From NCBI GenBank assembly GCA_016195815.1, contig JACPYX010000007.1, positions 310,001-374,000 of the forward strand: a stretch of 64,000 nucleotides of DNA, in the 5' to 3' direction. The notes below the pieces were generated by a model. That model did not search any database, was not told the origin of the DNA, and worked only from the letters and a program-made list of their open reading frames with translations. The position numbers and the translations under genes were made by a program. The stretch's first letter is position 1; each line of letters begins with the position of its first letter. Positions 48,111 to 56,606 of this stretch are shown here, one piece after another. The stretch is from Chloroflexota bacterium (lineage in GTDB: Bacteria; Chloroflexota; Anaerolineae; Anaerolineales; Villigracilaceae).

Positions 48111-49565
48111 ATGACCGAAACTTTGAACGTGTTATTCATAGCCGCAGAAGCAGAACCGTTCGTCAAAGTGGGCGGATTGGGCGATGTGGCCGGGGCGTTG
48201 CCGCGCGCATTGCGCGGTCTCCCGCCCGAAGTCGTGGAAGGAAGCGTGGTGGATGTCCGCCTTGTCTTGCCGTTGCATTCCGCAGTCAAGGCCGATACTT
48301 ACGGAATACGTCCGCTGATGGTGTTTCCCTTGCCTCGACCAACCGGCGATGTGCAGGTTCAGGTTTTTGAAGCTGCCCTGGATGGAATGCCGGTTTATTT
48401 TTTGAGCGGCGACCCAATAAGCTCGAGCGGTTCTGTCTATTCGTCGGATTCCGCGCTTGACGCAGAGAAATATACTTTCTTTTCTTTGGCCGCCCTGGCT
48501 TTGACGAAAGAACTCGATTGGAAGCCGAATGTTGTCCATGCCAACGACTGGCACACAGCGGTTGCCTGCTACGCGCTTTTATTGAAACGCTGGGAGGGCG
48601 AATTTAGCGGCGTTACTTCCGTCCTGACCGTTCATAACATGCCTTTCATGGGGCCGGACATTTCATTGAATCTCGAAGCTTATGGAATTTCAATGGCGCA
48701 GACCGGCCTGCCAGAATGGGCGCGCGCCCTTCCGCTGCCTCTTGGACTTTGGGCCGCCGACTCCATCGTGGCTGTTTCTCCAACTTATGCGCGCGAGATC
48801 CTGACCCCCGAATTCGGCTGCGGCTTGCAGGATTATTTGCATGCCCGGCGCGAATCGCTCAACGGCATTTTGAACGGCATTGATTCTGAATCTTTCAACC
48901 CCGCAACCGACCCGGCCATCGGCGTCAATTATGGAATCCCGACCCTCGAAAAACGCGCCCTGAATAAAAGTGCTTTGCAGACGCGCATGAACCTGCCTGT
49001 TGATCCTGATGTGCCATTGCTCGGCGTGGTCTCGCGCATGGATCCGCAAAAAGGCATTGACCTGATCCCCGGGGCGTTGAAAAAGTTGAAAGACCTGAAG
49101 TGGCAGGCTGTGATCCTCGGCGCGGGTATGCCGAAAATGGAAGAAGATATTCGCTTTTTTCAAACCGAATTTCCAGAGCGGGTTCGGGCGGAGTTTAAAT
49201 ACGATGCTGGCCTGGCGCGCCAGATCTATGCAGGCGCGGATGTGTTCCTGATGCCTTCGCGTTACGAGCCATGCGGCCTCTCGCAAATGATCGCCATGCG
49301 CTATGGCTGTATTCCCATCGTCAGCGCGGTCGGCGGATTGAAAGACACCATTTTTTCAAACGACACAGGCTTCCTGTTCGAGAAACCCACAGCCGCGCGT
49401 CTTGCAACCGCCATCAAAAAAGTGCTGGCTATTTATCCCGACCATACCCGCTGGCAAACAATTCAAAAGACCGGAATGTCTCAGGATTTTTCGTGGGACA
49501 AATCAGCCCGGCAATATTTCCAACTGTATCAACGCGTTTCTGCCCAGCTCACAAAAAAACCATAA
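48111..49565 (+). CDS. glgA: Glycogen/starch synthase, ADP-glucose type
   Basis: A 484-residue GT5 enzyme. The N-terminal ADP-glucose-binding motif is KVGGLGDVAGALP, the catalytic-site HANDWHT is near residue 145, and the C-terminal donor motif is SRYEPCGLSQMIAMRYG. It elongates alpha-1,4-glucan. malQ lies 21 bp downstream, making a small glycogen/maltodextrin operon. Confidence 0.95.
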   Translation: MTETLNVLFIAAEAEPFVKVGGLGDVAGALPRALRGLPPEVVEGSVVDVRLVLPLHSAVKADTYGIRPLMVFPLPRPTGDVQVQVFEAALDGMPVYFLSGDPISSSGSVYSSDSALDAEKYTFFSLAALALTKELDWKPNVVHANDWHTAVACYALLLKRWEGEFSGVTSVLTVHNMPFMGPDISLNLEAYGISMAQTGLPEWARALPLPLGLWAADSIVAVSPTYAREILTPEFGCGLQDYLHARRESLNGILNGIDSESFNPATDPAIGVNYGIPTLEKRALNKSALQTRMNLPVDPDVPLLGVVSRMDPQKGIDLIPGALKKLKDLKWQAVILGAGMPKMEEDIRFFQTEFPERVRAEFKYDAGLARQIYAGADVFLMPSRYEPCGLSQMIAMRYGCIPIVSAVGGLKDTIFSNDTGFLFEKPTAARLATAIKKVLAIYPDHTRWQTIQKTGMSQDFSWDKSARQYFQLYQRVSAQLTKKP

Positions 49566-49586
49566 ACATGTCACTCGGTGAATCCA

Positions 49587-51107
49587 ATGAACTTTCCCCG
49601 TTCCGGCGGAATCCTTCTGCATCCCACCAGCCTGCCCGGCCCGTACGGCATCGGCGACCTCGGCCCGCAAGCCTATCGTTTCATTGATTGGCTTTCCAAC
49701 TCCGGCGGCAAACTCTGGCAAATCCTCCCGCTTGGGCCAACCGGATATGGCGATTCGCCGTATCAATGTTTCTCGGCATTTGCGGGCAATCCATATCTCA
49801 TCAGCCCAGACTTTTTATTGCGTGATGGGCTATTGACAGATTCCGACCTGGCCGACAAGCCGGGTTTTTCCGCTTCACGTGTGGATTTCGGCCTGCTCAT
49901 CCCGCACAAGCTTTCGCTCTTGTCCCGCGCCTTTGACCGCTATCAATCCAACCCCGCGCCTTTTCGCGCCGAATTTGATTCCTTCTGCGCCGGGAACGCG
50001 CACTGGCTGAACGATTACGCTCTCTTCATGGCTTTGAAAGAATCTCACGGCGGCGGCGCGTGGAGCGGCTGGCCGGAATCATTGAAAAAGCGCGATCAGG
50101 CCGCGCTGGATTCAGCCCGCAAGTCTTTGGCCAGCGATATTTTGCGTTTTACTTTTTATCAATTCGTTTTTTATCGTCAATGGTTTGCCGTGCGCGAATA
50201 TGCCAATCAAAAAGGGATTCGCATCATCGGCGACATTCCCATTTTCGTCGCCTATGATAGCGCGGACGTGTGGGCCAACTCCGAACTTTTTTTCCTTGAT
50301 GAGCAGGGCAACCCAACGGTCGTAGCGGGAGTCCCGCCGGATGGCTTTTCTGCAACCGGCCAGCTATGGGGCAATCCGCTTTATCGCTGGGAAGTTCACA
50401 AACAAACCGGTTACGCCTGGTGGATCAAGCGCATGAAGTCAACCTTCAAGCTGTTCGACATTTTGCGTCTCGACCATTTCCGCGGTTTCGCTGGTTATTA
50501 TGAAATCCCCGCCGCGGACAAAACCGCCGAGCACGGGCGCTGGGTTGCCGGCCCCGGCGCGGATTTATTTGCCGCCATTGATTCCGCATTGGGCGGTGAG
50601 TCGGGCAGCGGCGGCAATGGCATACCGCGACCCCAATTACCGATCATTGCCGAAGACCTTGGCTTGATCACCCCCGATGTGATCGCATTGCTGGATGAAT
50701 TCCACTTGCCCGGCATGAAAGTTTTGCAGTTTGGTTTCTCCGGCCCCGATAATCCTTTCCTGCCGCACAACTATATTCCCAATTGTGTTGCTTACACCGG
50801 CACGCATGATAACGACACGGCGCGCGGCTGGTTTGCGTCTGCTCCGAAACATGAACGCGAGTTTGCCCTGCGCTACCTCCGCACGGACGGAAGCGACTTT
50901 GCCTGGGACTTGATCCGCGCCGCGTGGTCATCGGTGGCGATGTTTGCCATCGCGCCCATGCAGGACGTGTTGAATCTTGGCGGGGAGGCGCGCATGAATT
51001 TCCCCAGCAAGTTGGGCGGCAACTGGGAATGGCGCATGAAGGAAGATGATATGAGCGATTCGCTGGCGGAGAAATTGCACGGGTTGAATTATTTATACAA
51101 GAGATAA
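49587..51107 (+). CDS. malQ: 4-alpha-glucanotransferase
   Basis: A 506-residue GH77 amylomaltase: RSGGILLHPTSLPGPYGIGDLG at the start, GDIPIFVAYDSADVW, LRLDHFRGF with the nucleophile Asp, IAEDLG with the acid/base Glu, and THDNDT. It rearranges maltodextrins made or released around GlgA. A GTG three codons upstream is an alternative start. The gene ends four bases before the attC-like element. Confidence 0.95.
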   Translation: MNFPRSGGILLHPTSLPGPYGIGDLGPQAYRFIDWLSNSGGKLWQILPLGPTGYGDSPYQCFSAFAGNPYLISPDFLLRDGLLTDSDLADKPGFSASRVDFGLLIPHKLSLLSRAFDRYQSNPAPFRAEFDSFCAGNAHWLNDYALFMALKESHGGGAWSGWPESLKKRDQAALDSARKSLASDILRFTFYQFVFYRQWFAVREYANQKGIRIIGDIPIFVAYDSADVWANSELFFLDEQGNPTVVAGVPPDGFSATGQLWGNPLYRWEVHKQTGYAWWIKRMKSTFKLFDILRLDHFRGFAGYYEIPAADKTAEHGRWVAGPGADLFAAIDSALGGESGSGGNGIPRPQLPIIAEDLGLITPDVIALLDEFHLPGMKVLQFGFSGPDNPFLPHNYIPNCVAYTGTHDNDTARGWFASAPKHEREFALRYLRTDGSDFAWDLIRAAWSSVAMFAIAPMQDVLNLGGEARMNFPSKLGGNWEWRMKEDDMSDSLAEKLHGLNYLYKR

Positions 51108-51111
51108 GTTT

Positions 51112-51231
51112 ACCCAACAGTGTATGTCTCATCCCAGCACTTTGGGGATACTGGTGCGTGGGCGGGCGTAGAAAATGCTTGAAAATGCCGCAGAATCCCA
51201 CACGTCAGGTGCACGCTTTGTTAGCCCACTT
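51112..51231 (-). other. attC-like recombination site, downstream end of the TIR cassette
   Basis: In the direction of the TIR gene, 10 bases after its stop comes GTGGGCTAAC followed by AAAGCGTGCACCTGACG, an inner stem (GTGGG...CCCAC), and finally GTTGGGT, which fits GTTRRRY. This resembles the R'', L'' and R' boxes of an integron attC. The outer arms do not pair fully, so it may be decayed. Confidence 0.4.
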
Positions 51232-51238
51232 TACTCTT

Positions 51239-52360
51239 TCACGAAACAAAGAATTGAGGATATTCTTTTGCGTCATTTTTCCAAATTTCCCGAAAGTCGC
51301 CTGAAAAAAAGTCAAAGGGGCCTGCTGGCTGATCCTTTATTACAGGAATTTTCATTAATTGAATGATGAGACCTTTATGGCCCGTTACATATATGTTGTT
51401 AGGTTGGATGCGTACTTGTCCATTATTATCCAAAGGCATTTTAGATTTAGGGGAAATATCTCCATCAATCATAACGCCAATAAAAGGAGGCAATTTCATT
51501 ATAAATTTTATTTGAAACCCTGGATGTTTATGGAATTTCATTATTTTTATAGTACCAATTGTTGCTTTTATATCTTCTTGAATGGCTCGTCCCTCTCTAT
51601 CAGTTAGCCATTTAACATCATCAGAATCATGATGTAAAATCATTATATATATCCTTATATTATTCTGTAATGTTTCATTCAGAAAATCGCTTTGTTTGTC
51701 AAATGTTCTGTACAAACTTGGACCAGTTATAAAAATTTCCCTTTTTGCTTGTTCGTAAAATTTGATTGGGGGAAGTTCAAATTGCTTATCATCGCGATTT
51801 TCAATATCAACTAACCCAGACCTTTCTATAGCGTCGCCAAGAGGCAAATCCCTCATTGTCATCTTTCTTTCAGGCGGTTCGCCGATATCCGAGATTTTTT
51901 TTAGGCGTTTATCTAATTCAGGCCACCAACGCTTGAAGGCGTCATCTAATTGTTTTTCTGTAAGCGGGACATCTGATGCTTCGTTGATAGTAGTTAATAG
52001 TTTTTTTGTATCATCTTTAATTGCCTTTGTGGCTTGAAATTGGGATAATGGGCCTTTCAGTTCGGCTTTTTCAATCTTAAAAAGATAGGGGCACACAAAT
52101 GTATTTTTTAGTGTCTTTGACAACGCTCCAGCCTCAAAGAGTATCCAAGGTGCATTTAGATTTTCGGGTGTTAAGCAAATAATGCCGACACGCGTTTTTT
52201 CTAACTCACTGGCAAGTTCCGAATTCCAGCGAGTACCTTTTTTAATGTCCTCTTCGGACATCCAAGGCTCAATGCTCTGAATAACAGACTTTAGCCAGAA
52301 GTGCAGGGATTCTGCTACAGCCTTGCTTCTAATTCCTGACCAACTAATCAAAACCTTCAT
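51239..52360 (-). CDS. TIR-domain protein, probable defence effector
   Basis: A 373-residue protein. Residues 1-130 form a TIR domain of the bacterial defence type (ISWSGIRSKAVAESL, PWMSEEDIKKGTRWNSEL, GIICLTPENL, WILFEAGALSK with likely catalytic Glu76). TIR domains of this kind cleave NAD or make cyclic ADP-ribose variants. The C-terminal 200 residues (REIFITGPSLYRTF, IRIYIMILHHDSDD) are not a named family to me but recall sensor domains with a PLD-like strand. The gene is strikingly A+T-rich beside its neighbours. It is 18 bp behind its partner. Confidence 0.85.
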   Translation of the reverse strand: MKVLISWSGIRSKAVAESLHFWLKSVIQSIEPWMSEEDIKKGTRWNSELASELEKTRVGIICLTPENLNAPWILFEAGALSKTLKNTFVCPYLFKIEKAELKGPLSQFQATKAIKDDTKKLLTTINEASDVPLTEKQLDDAFKRWWPELDKRLKKISDIGEPPERKMTMRDLPLGDAIERSGLVDIENRDDKQFELPPIKFYEQAKREIFITGPSLYRTFDKQSDFLNETLQNNIRIYIMILHHDSDDVKWLTDREGRAIQEDIKATIGTIKIMKFHKHPGFQIKFIMKLPPFIGVMIDGDISPKSKMPLDNNGQVRIQPNNIYVTGHKGLIIQLMKIPVIKDQPAGPFDFFSGDFREIWKNDAKEYPQFFVS

Positions 52361-52378
52361 TTTTCACCTCTTTTATTC

Positions 52379-53209
52379 CTACTGTCTATGAGTTTTTGGC
52401 TTTGTTTCTATCTGCATTTGACTCATAACACTTGCAAATACATTCGGGTCTGAAATTGAAAAAGTTTTGGTTGAATCTCTAGGCAGAGTCTCTTTATCGC
52501 TGAATGCAAAGTACAGATTTGATGGATTAATCTCAATAATAATTGGCAGTGTATCACTTAAAAATTGTCGAATACCATTTTCTACTGCTTCTTGCTCTTC
52601 GTTTGATAGTGACATCGAATCAAATAATCCAATTCTGAAATAAAAATCGTTATCAAAATCATTAATATGTTGATAGTATCTGTGTAAAAACCCAAACCCT
52701 TTGGCCGCCTGTCTAATTTCATCCAACTTCGTCGGGTAAATCCTGCTTTCGTGAAGTAGGTCAATTAAAGATAGGTTTTTATTGGTGTTGGGCGTTCCGC
52801 GAATAGGCCAGCCAACAATAAATGCTATGCCGCCTCCAAACGAGAATGATCGTTCGTAAGGTTGCATACCACGACTTATAAAGGGATATTCGCGATTTTG
52901 AAACCCACCAATTTGAACTTGGAAAGGGAGAATTCCACTCTTATGAAGATAGTTAATAAGTCCATCAAAATCCATCTCCACTTGTTTGCCGTACTGTTCA
53001 TAAAAACCCACATTAAATAATGCGGATGGCTTTACCTGCCCTATTCCTGTAATGGTAGCATGTACTTGTTGCATATCATATGGATGAAAAGCAGTCCCAA
53101 TCATATTGGAAATATATGATTGGCAGTTGCTGATTAAATGTATAAGTTCAACGGGCTTATCACCATAAATTGCTACCAGAGCACCCAAACTTATATCCTC
53201 TTTCATCAT
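52379..53209 (-). CDS. Unknown protein paired with the TIR gene, 2H-phosphoesterase-like hint
   Basis: A 276-residue, A+T-rich gene. I start at the ATG eight bases after AGAAGG, not at a GTG three codons earlier. One histidine motif, VHATITG, followed by a segment ILPFQVQIGGFQ, is like the first half of a 2H phosphoesterase (HxT) fold; a second HxT is not evident, so activity is doubtful. Such folds hydrolyse or bind cyclic oligonucleotides. It precedes the TIR gene in one operon and might be its regulator or sensor. Confidence 0.7.
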   Translation of the reverse strand: MMKEDISLGALVAIYGDKPVELIHLISNCQSYISNMIGTAFHPYDMQQVHATITGIGQVKPSALFNVGFYEQYGKQVEMDFDGLINYLHKSGILPFQVQIGGFQNREYPFISRGMQPYERSFSFGGGIAFIVGWPIRGTPNTNKNLSLIDLLHESRIYPTKLDEIRQAAKGFGFLHRYYQHINDFDNDFYFRIGLFDSMSLSNEEQEAVENGIRQFLSDTLPIIIEINPSNLYFAFSDKETLPRDSTKTFSISDPNVFASVMSQMQIETKPKTHRQ

Positions 53210-53233
53210 AAAAAACACCTTCTATTTTGTGGG

Positions 53234-53300
53234 GTGGGCTAACTACGGTTTATACAGCATAACAACTGTATAACGGCTTATATACAGATTATAAGCCCGC
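53234..53300 (-). other. attC-like inverted structure, upstream end of the TIR cassette
   Basis: In gene direction GTTAGCCCAC (the exact inverse of the box downstream of the TIR gene) is preceded by nested hairpins: TTATACAG/CTGTATAA and GGCTTATA/TATAAGCC. The position and the GTTAGCCC box agree with the end of a preceding attC site at a cassette boundary. Confidence 0.4.
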
Positions 53301-53305
53301 ATCTT

Positions 53306-53797
53306 TCACGCTCGCAACACCGGCTTTTCTCTGTCTGTCAAATTGACCACAATTGCCTTGCTGGCTTGAATCAAATTCTGCGGTGTGATCATGATCTCAT
53401 TGCCCCATTCGCCCGCGCCCACGCCAAGAATCGGTTCGTTTAACAAGGATGCCTCGATAAAAGAGCGAAAGCCTTCGGGCTGCCAGCAGAAGGGCGGGAT
53501 GGAGCCGATCACGTAGCCGGTGGTCTCTTTCACCGCCTCCGGCGCGGCCATTTGAATGTTGCGTGAGCCAACGGCCTTTTTGAGATTGCCGGAGATGGCG
53601 TTCTGGTCCCCGCCCAGCATGACCAGCACGCGTTCGCCCGTGTCCGCTTGAAAGATCAAAGTCTTGACGGCTTGTCGTTCCGCGAATCCCAGCACGCGGG
53701 CTACATTGGCCGCGCCTTTCTCCGTTTCCGGTGGGAACGTGCGCGCTTCGTAAGGGATGTTCCGTTCGTCAAGGTAAATGTTAGAGGGCAGTTTCAT
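53306..53797 (-). CDS. YbaK/EbsC-family aminoacyl-tRNA deacylase
   Basis: A 163-residue editing protein. The conserved Lys is in RQAVKTLIF and the Gly-Ser-Ile-Pro-Pro loop is in YVIGSIPPFCW. It hydrolyses mischarged tRNA (Cys-tRNA-Pro type in relatives). The second of two adjacent ATGs has the better spacing from AGGAG. Confidence 0.9.
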   Translation of the reverse strand: MKLPSNIYLDERNIPYEARTFPPETEKGAANVARVLGFAERQAVKTLIFQADTGERVLVMLGGDQNAISGNLKKAVGSRNIQMAAPEAVKETTGYVIGSIPPFCWQPEGFRSFIEASLLNEPILGVGAGEWGNEIMITPQNLIQASKAIVVNLTDREKPVLRA

Positions 53798-53816
53798 CAT
53801 AGTCTCCTGAATTCAT

Positions 53817-53908
53817 GTCATTGCGAGGATGCCAAAGGCCGACGAAGCAATCTTGTGTAATGAGTAACTGGGTGTTCGAGGGCTTGTTTCGCTTCGCTCG
53901 CCACGACA
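53817..53908. repeat. Decayed CATTGCGA-type repeat
   Basis: GTCATTGCGAGGATG and CGACGAAGCAATCTTG match the repeat at 24639-24718 in outline, but the second terminal arm is not preserved. It fills the gap between ybaK and the permease gene. Confidence 0.5.
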
Positions 53909-53909
53909 C

Positions 53910-54827
53910 TTATTTTCGTGTGGATAAATAAATCCCCAGCAAAATCAATGTTCCTCCAGCAAGCGTTGCAACCGGTGGAGCTTCCTGCAAAATGAAGAAT
54001 GCAAGAATAGCCGAGCCAATCGGTTCGCCGAGAGTTGCGATGGCGACGAAGGCCGCCGGTAAATGCGCCAATGCCCAATTGTAAGTCGAATGCCCGATCA
54101 ACTGCGGAACAAGCGCCAGCAGTAAAATCCACACATACGTCATCGGCTGATAGCCGACGGGAGTCTCGCCCGCCGCAAACATGATGATAAGCAAGCCAAT
54201 GGCGGCGGTTGAATAAACAACGAAGATGTACGGGATCAACGATGTTTTCGTCCGCAGTTTTCTGCCGATCATCAAATAACCCGAGACCGCCAGCGCGCCG
54301 GCCAGCGCCAGCAAATTGCCAAACAGGGCGCGCCCGCGCAGGACTTGCGAAAACGAATCGCACGCGAGCCCATTGTTCCACGAACACGAATCAGACAAGC
54401 CGATGATGACTCCGCCCAATAACGCGACAGCCATCCCGATCAAAACCGGACGGGTGAGCGGCTCGCGCAAAAATAAAGGCGACATCAACGCCACCCACAG
54501 CGGCCCCGTGCTGACCAGCACCACCGAACTGGCGATGGTCGTGTATTCGAGCGATGAAATCCAGGTTGCAAAGTGAACAGATAAAAAGAGACCGGAGAGT
54601 AGTCCGAACAAAAGTTCGCGGCGCGTGAGCGAAAGTATTTCGGCGCGGTGACGCGTCCACGCCAGAGGGGCGAGGGCAAGACTGGCGAAGGTCAATCGCA
54701 ACGCGGCGATGACCAGCGAAGGCGCGTCGCGCTGCGCGAACTTGATGAAGATGGAGGCCGTCGAAACGGCGAGAATTGCCAGCAGAAGTGCGAGAGGAAG
54801 TAAAAGGCGTGGATGAAGTTGATTCAA
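53910..54827 (-). CDS. EamA-family (DMT) transporter
   Basis: A 305-residue permease with ten membrane segments in two EamA halves (first: FIKFAQRDAPSLVIAALRL; second: VPQLIGHSTYNWALAHLPAAFVAI and LGEPIGSAILAF). I start at TTG 54827, nine bases after GGAG; the longer frame would run into the sod promoter. Substrates of this family are metabolites or drugs; unknown here. Confidence 0.83.
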   Translation of the reverse strand: MNQLHPRLLLPLALLLAILAVSTASIFIKFAQRDAPSLVIAALRLTFASLALAPLAWTRHRAEILSLTRRELLFGLLSGLFLSVHFATWISSLEYTTIASSVVLVSTGPLWVALMSPLFLREPLTRPVLIGMAVALLGGVIIGLSDSCSWNNGLACDSFSQVLRGRALFGNLLALAGALAVSGYLMIGRKLRTKTSLIPYIFVVYSTAAIGLLIIMFAAGETPVGYQPMTYVWILLLALVPQLIGHSTYNWALAHLPAAFVAIATLGEPIGSAILAFFILQEAPPVATLAGGTLILLGIYLSTRK

Positions 54828-54896
54828 CGGAGTCCGCTCCAAAGCCCGGAAAGATGCGGCAAGTATAAGCGAATCGTAAATGTTCGACTCATCCGC

Positions 54897-54925
54897 TTGA
54901 CATGCACCATCGCGTGTACTACAAT
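54897..54925 (+). promoter_or_regulatory. Promoter of the superoxide dismutase gene
   Basis: TTGACA at 54897-54902 and TACAAT at 54920-54925 with exactly 17-bp spacing. Confidence 0.8.
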
Positions 54926-54984
54926 TTTGATGGTAATTCTCGTAAAAATCTGCCACCGTGCAGAGTACCTCAAAGGAGAGGACA

Positions 54985-55590
54985 ATGGCTTTTGAACTTC
55001 CAAAACTTCCGTATGCAGTGGACGCGTTGGAGCCTTATATCGACGCGCAAACAATGACCATTCATCACGACAAGCATCATCAGGCTTACGTCACGAATTT
55101 GAATGGCGCCATCGAGAAACACCCCGAACTGGCAGGTAAGGCGCTTGAATCTTTGCTGAAAGATTTGAACGCGGTTCCCGAAGACATTCGCACCGTTGTG
55201 CGTAATCACGGCGGCGGGACGTGGAACCACAGCATGTTCTGGGAGATCATGGCACCGAAAGCGGGCGGCGCGCCGAAAGGCGAACTCGCCAAAGCAATTG
55301 ACGCGGCTTTCACATCCTTCGACAGCTTCAAAGCCGAATTTGAAAAGGCCGCCAATGGGCGCTTCGGTTCGGGCTGGGCCTGGTTGGTGAAAAAGGGCAG
55401 TGGCCTGGCTGTCGTTTCAACGGCCAATCAGGATAACCCGCTGTCCGAAGGTTCGACGCCGATCATGGGCATTGACGTGTGGGAACATGCCTATTATTTG
55501 AAATATCAAAACCGCCGCGCGGAATACGTCACCAATTGGTGGAACGTGGTCAATTGGGACGCGGCGGCAAGCCGTTTCGCGGCCAAGTAG
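54985..55590 (+). CDS. sod: Superoxide dismutase, Fe/Mn type
   Basis: A 201-residue cytoplasmic SOD. Metal ligands are in [10 protein letters not shown] (first His), [11 protein letters not shown] (second His), and DVWEHAYYL (Asp and His). The usual GGGHxNH is GGGTWNH here, as in some branches. The start at 54985 follows AAAGGAGAGG. It disproportionates superoxide; metal not predictable with certainty. Confidence 0.95.
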   Translation: MAFELPKLPYAVDALEPYIDAQTMTIHHDKHHQAYVTNLNGAIEKHPELAGKALESLLKDLNAVPEDIRTVVRNHGGGTWNHSMFWEIMAPKAGGAPKGELAKAIDAAFTSFDSFKAEFEKAANGRFGSGWAWLVKKGSGLAVVSTANQDNPLSEGSTPIMGIDVWEHAYYLKYQNRRAEYVTNWWNVVNWDAAASRFAAK

Positions 55591-55614
55591 ATTTGAACCG
55601 GTCGATGTGTTTTT

Positions 55615-55650
55615 TCGAAAGAGAAAGAGACGACTCTCTTTCTCTTTCGA
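55615..55650 (+). terminator. Intrinsic terminator
   Basis: Perfect 15-bp stem TCGAAAGAGAAAGAG / CTCTTTCTCTTTCGA with a 6-nt loop, followed by TTTTTAT, after sod. Confidence 0.9.
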
Positions 55651-55672
55651 TTTTTATTGGCTGAGGGATGCG

Positions 55673-56011
55673 ATGAAAAACATTAGCGCGTCGTTCTTTG
55701 TATTTGCCGCGTTGCAAGTTCTGTTGTTTTGCGTGGGGTTATCCATTTCAGGGACTGGCCTCGGCGGTCTGTTTGGAGCGATGACCGCGCAGGAAGAGAA
55801 TATCGGCACATTTCTGGTTTTGTATGGCGGAGTGTTGAGTATATTATCTCCAATCCTGTTCATTCTCGCGCTGGTCACGGGTTTTGCATTGCGCGCCGAA
55901 AAGGGCTGGGGCCGTGTCGTCGGAATCATCACCGCGATCCTCTCGATTCTGGATGTGCCGCTCGGCACTCTCTTCGGCATTTATTGGCTAACCAGGTTTT
56001 TTAGAAAATAG
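55673..56011 (+). CDS. Small membrane protein of unknown function
   Basis: A 112-residue protein with three hydrophobic segments (about residues 6-30, 45-72, 82-105) and few charges. It starts with an ATG after GAGGGA. There is no recognisable family motif. It lies between sod's terminator and the ferredoxin gene. Confidence 0.65.
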   Translation: MKNISASFFVFAALQVLLFCVGLSISGTGLGGLFGAMTAQEENIGTFLVLYGGVLSILSPILFILALVTGFALRAEKGWGRVVGIITAILSILDVPLGTLFGIYWLTRFFRK

Positions 56012-56085
56012 CCTCAACCTTGCATGGAAAACGAAGCGGGATATAATAAGGCATTCGCTTGAAACTTTCCAACAGGAGATAAATC

Positions 56086-56499
56086 ATGACTCATATCATC
56101 ACCAGTTTGTGCGTGCGCGATCGCGGCTGTATCGAAGTTTGCCCGGTGGAATGTATGGTGCCCGGCTTCCCACTCGATCAGTGGCCGTGGATATACATTG
56201 ACCCCGATACCTGTATTGACTGCGGCGCATGCGTTCCAGAATGTCCCTATGCGGCCATCTTCCCCGAAGACGAAGTCCCCGCGGCTTACACAGCCAAAGG
56301 CGGCGAATACATCAGCCGGGTCGGCCTCACTGGTCACTTCGAGGGCACAAATCATTTTGGCAACAAGATTTCACTCGATACAACCAAACAACTTGCGCCC
56401 GGCGAGGTTGTTGACCTGACGCAGGACATCAAGCCCAATTACGATTTCTACAAAACCGGCCCTGGTTACAGCTCGAAAGACAAAGATAACGGCATGTAA
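56086..56499 (+). CDS. Ferredoxin family protein (two Fe-S clusters)
   Basis: A 137-residue ferredoxin. The first cluster Cys are in CVRDRGCIEVCPVEC; the second in CIDCGACVPECP. The spacing of the first (CxxxxxC) suggests a 7Fe type [3Fe-4S][4Fe-4S]. A long C-terminal extension of 70 residues lacks Cys. The start has AGGAG. It acts as an electron carrier; partner not evident here. Confidence 0.9.
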   Translation: MTHIITSLCVRDRGCIEVCPVECMVPGFPLDQWPWIYIDPDTCIDCGACVPECPYAAIFPEDEVPAAYTAKGGEYISRVGLTGHFEGTNHFGNKISLDTTKQLAPGEVVDLTQDIKPNYDFYKTGPGYSSKDKDNGM

Positions 56500-56514
56500 T
56501 TCCGCTTGCCGCGC

Positions 56515-56542
56515 AATAGCCCGTTCATGTGAACGGGCTATT
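56515..56542. terminator. Intrinsic terminator
   Basis: AATAGCCCGTTC / GAACGGGCTATT with a 4-nt loop, then TTATTTTG, after the ferredoxin gene. Confidence 0.9.
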
Positions 56543-56606
56543 TTATTTTGATTTCACTGCCGCTCCGCCTTCCATCGGGGTTTTGTACGGCAATAATAAT
56601 TGCTCT

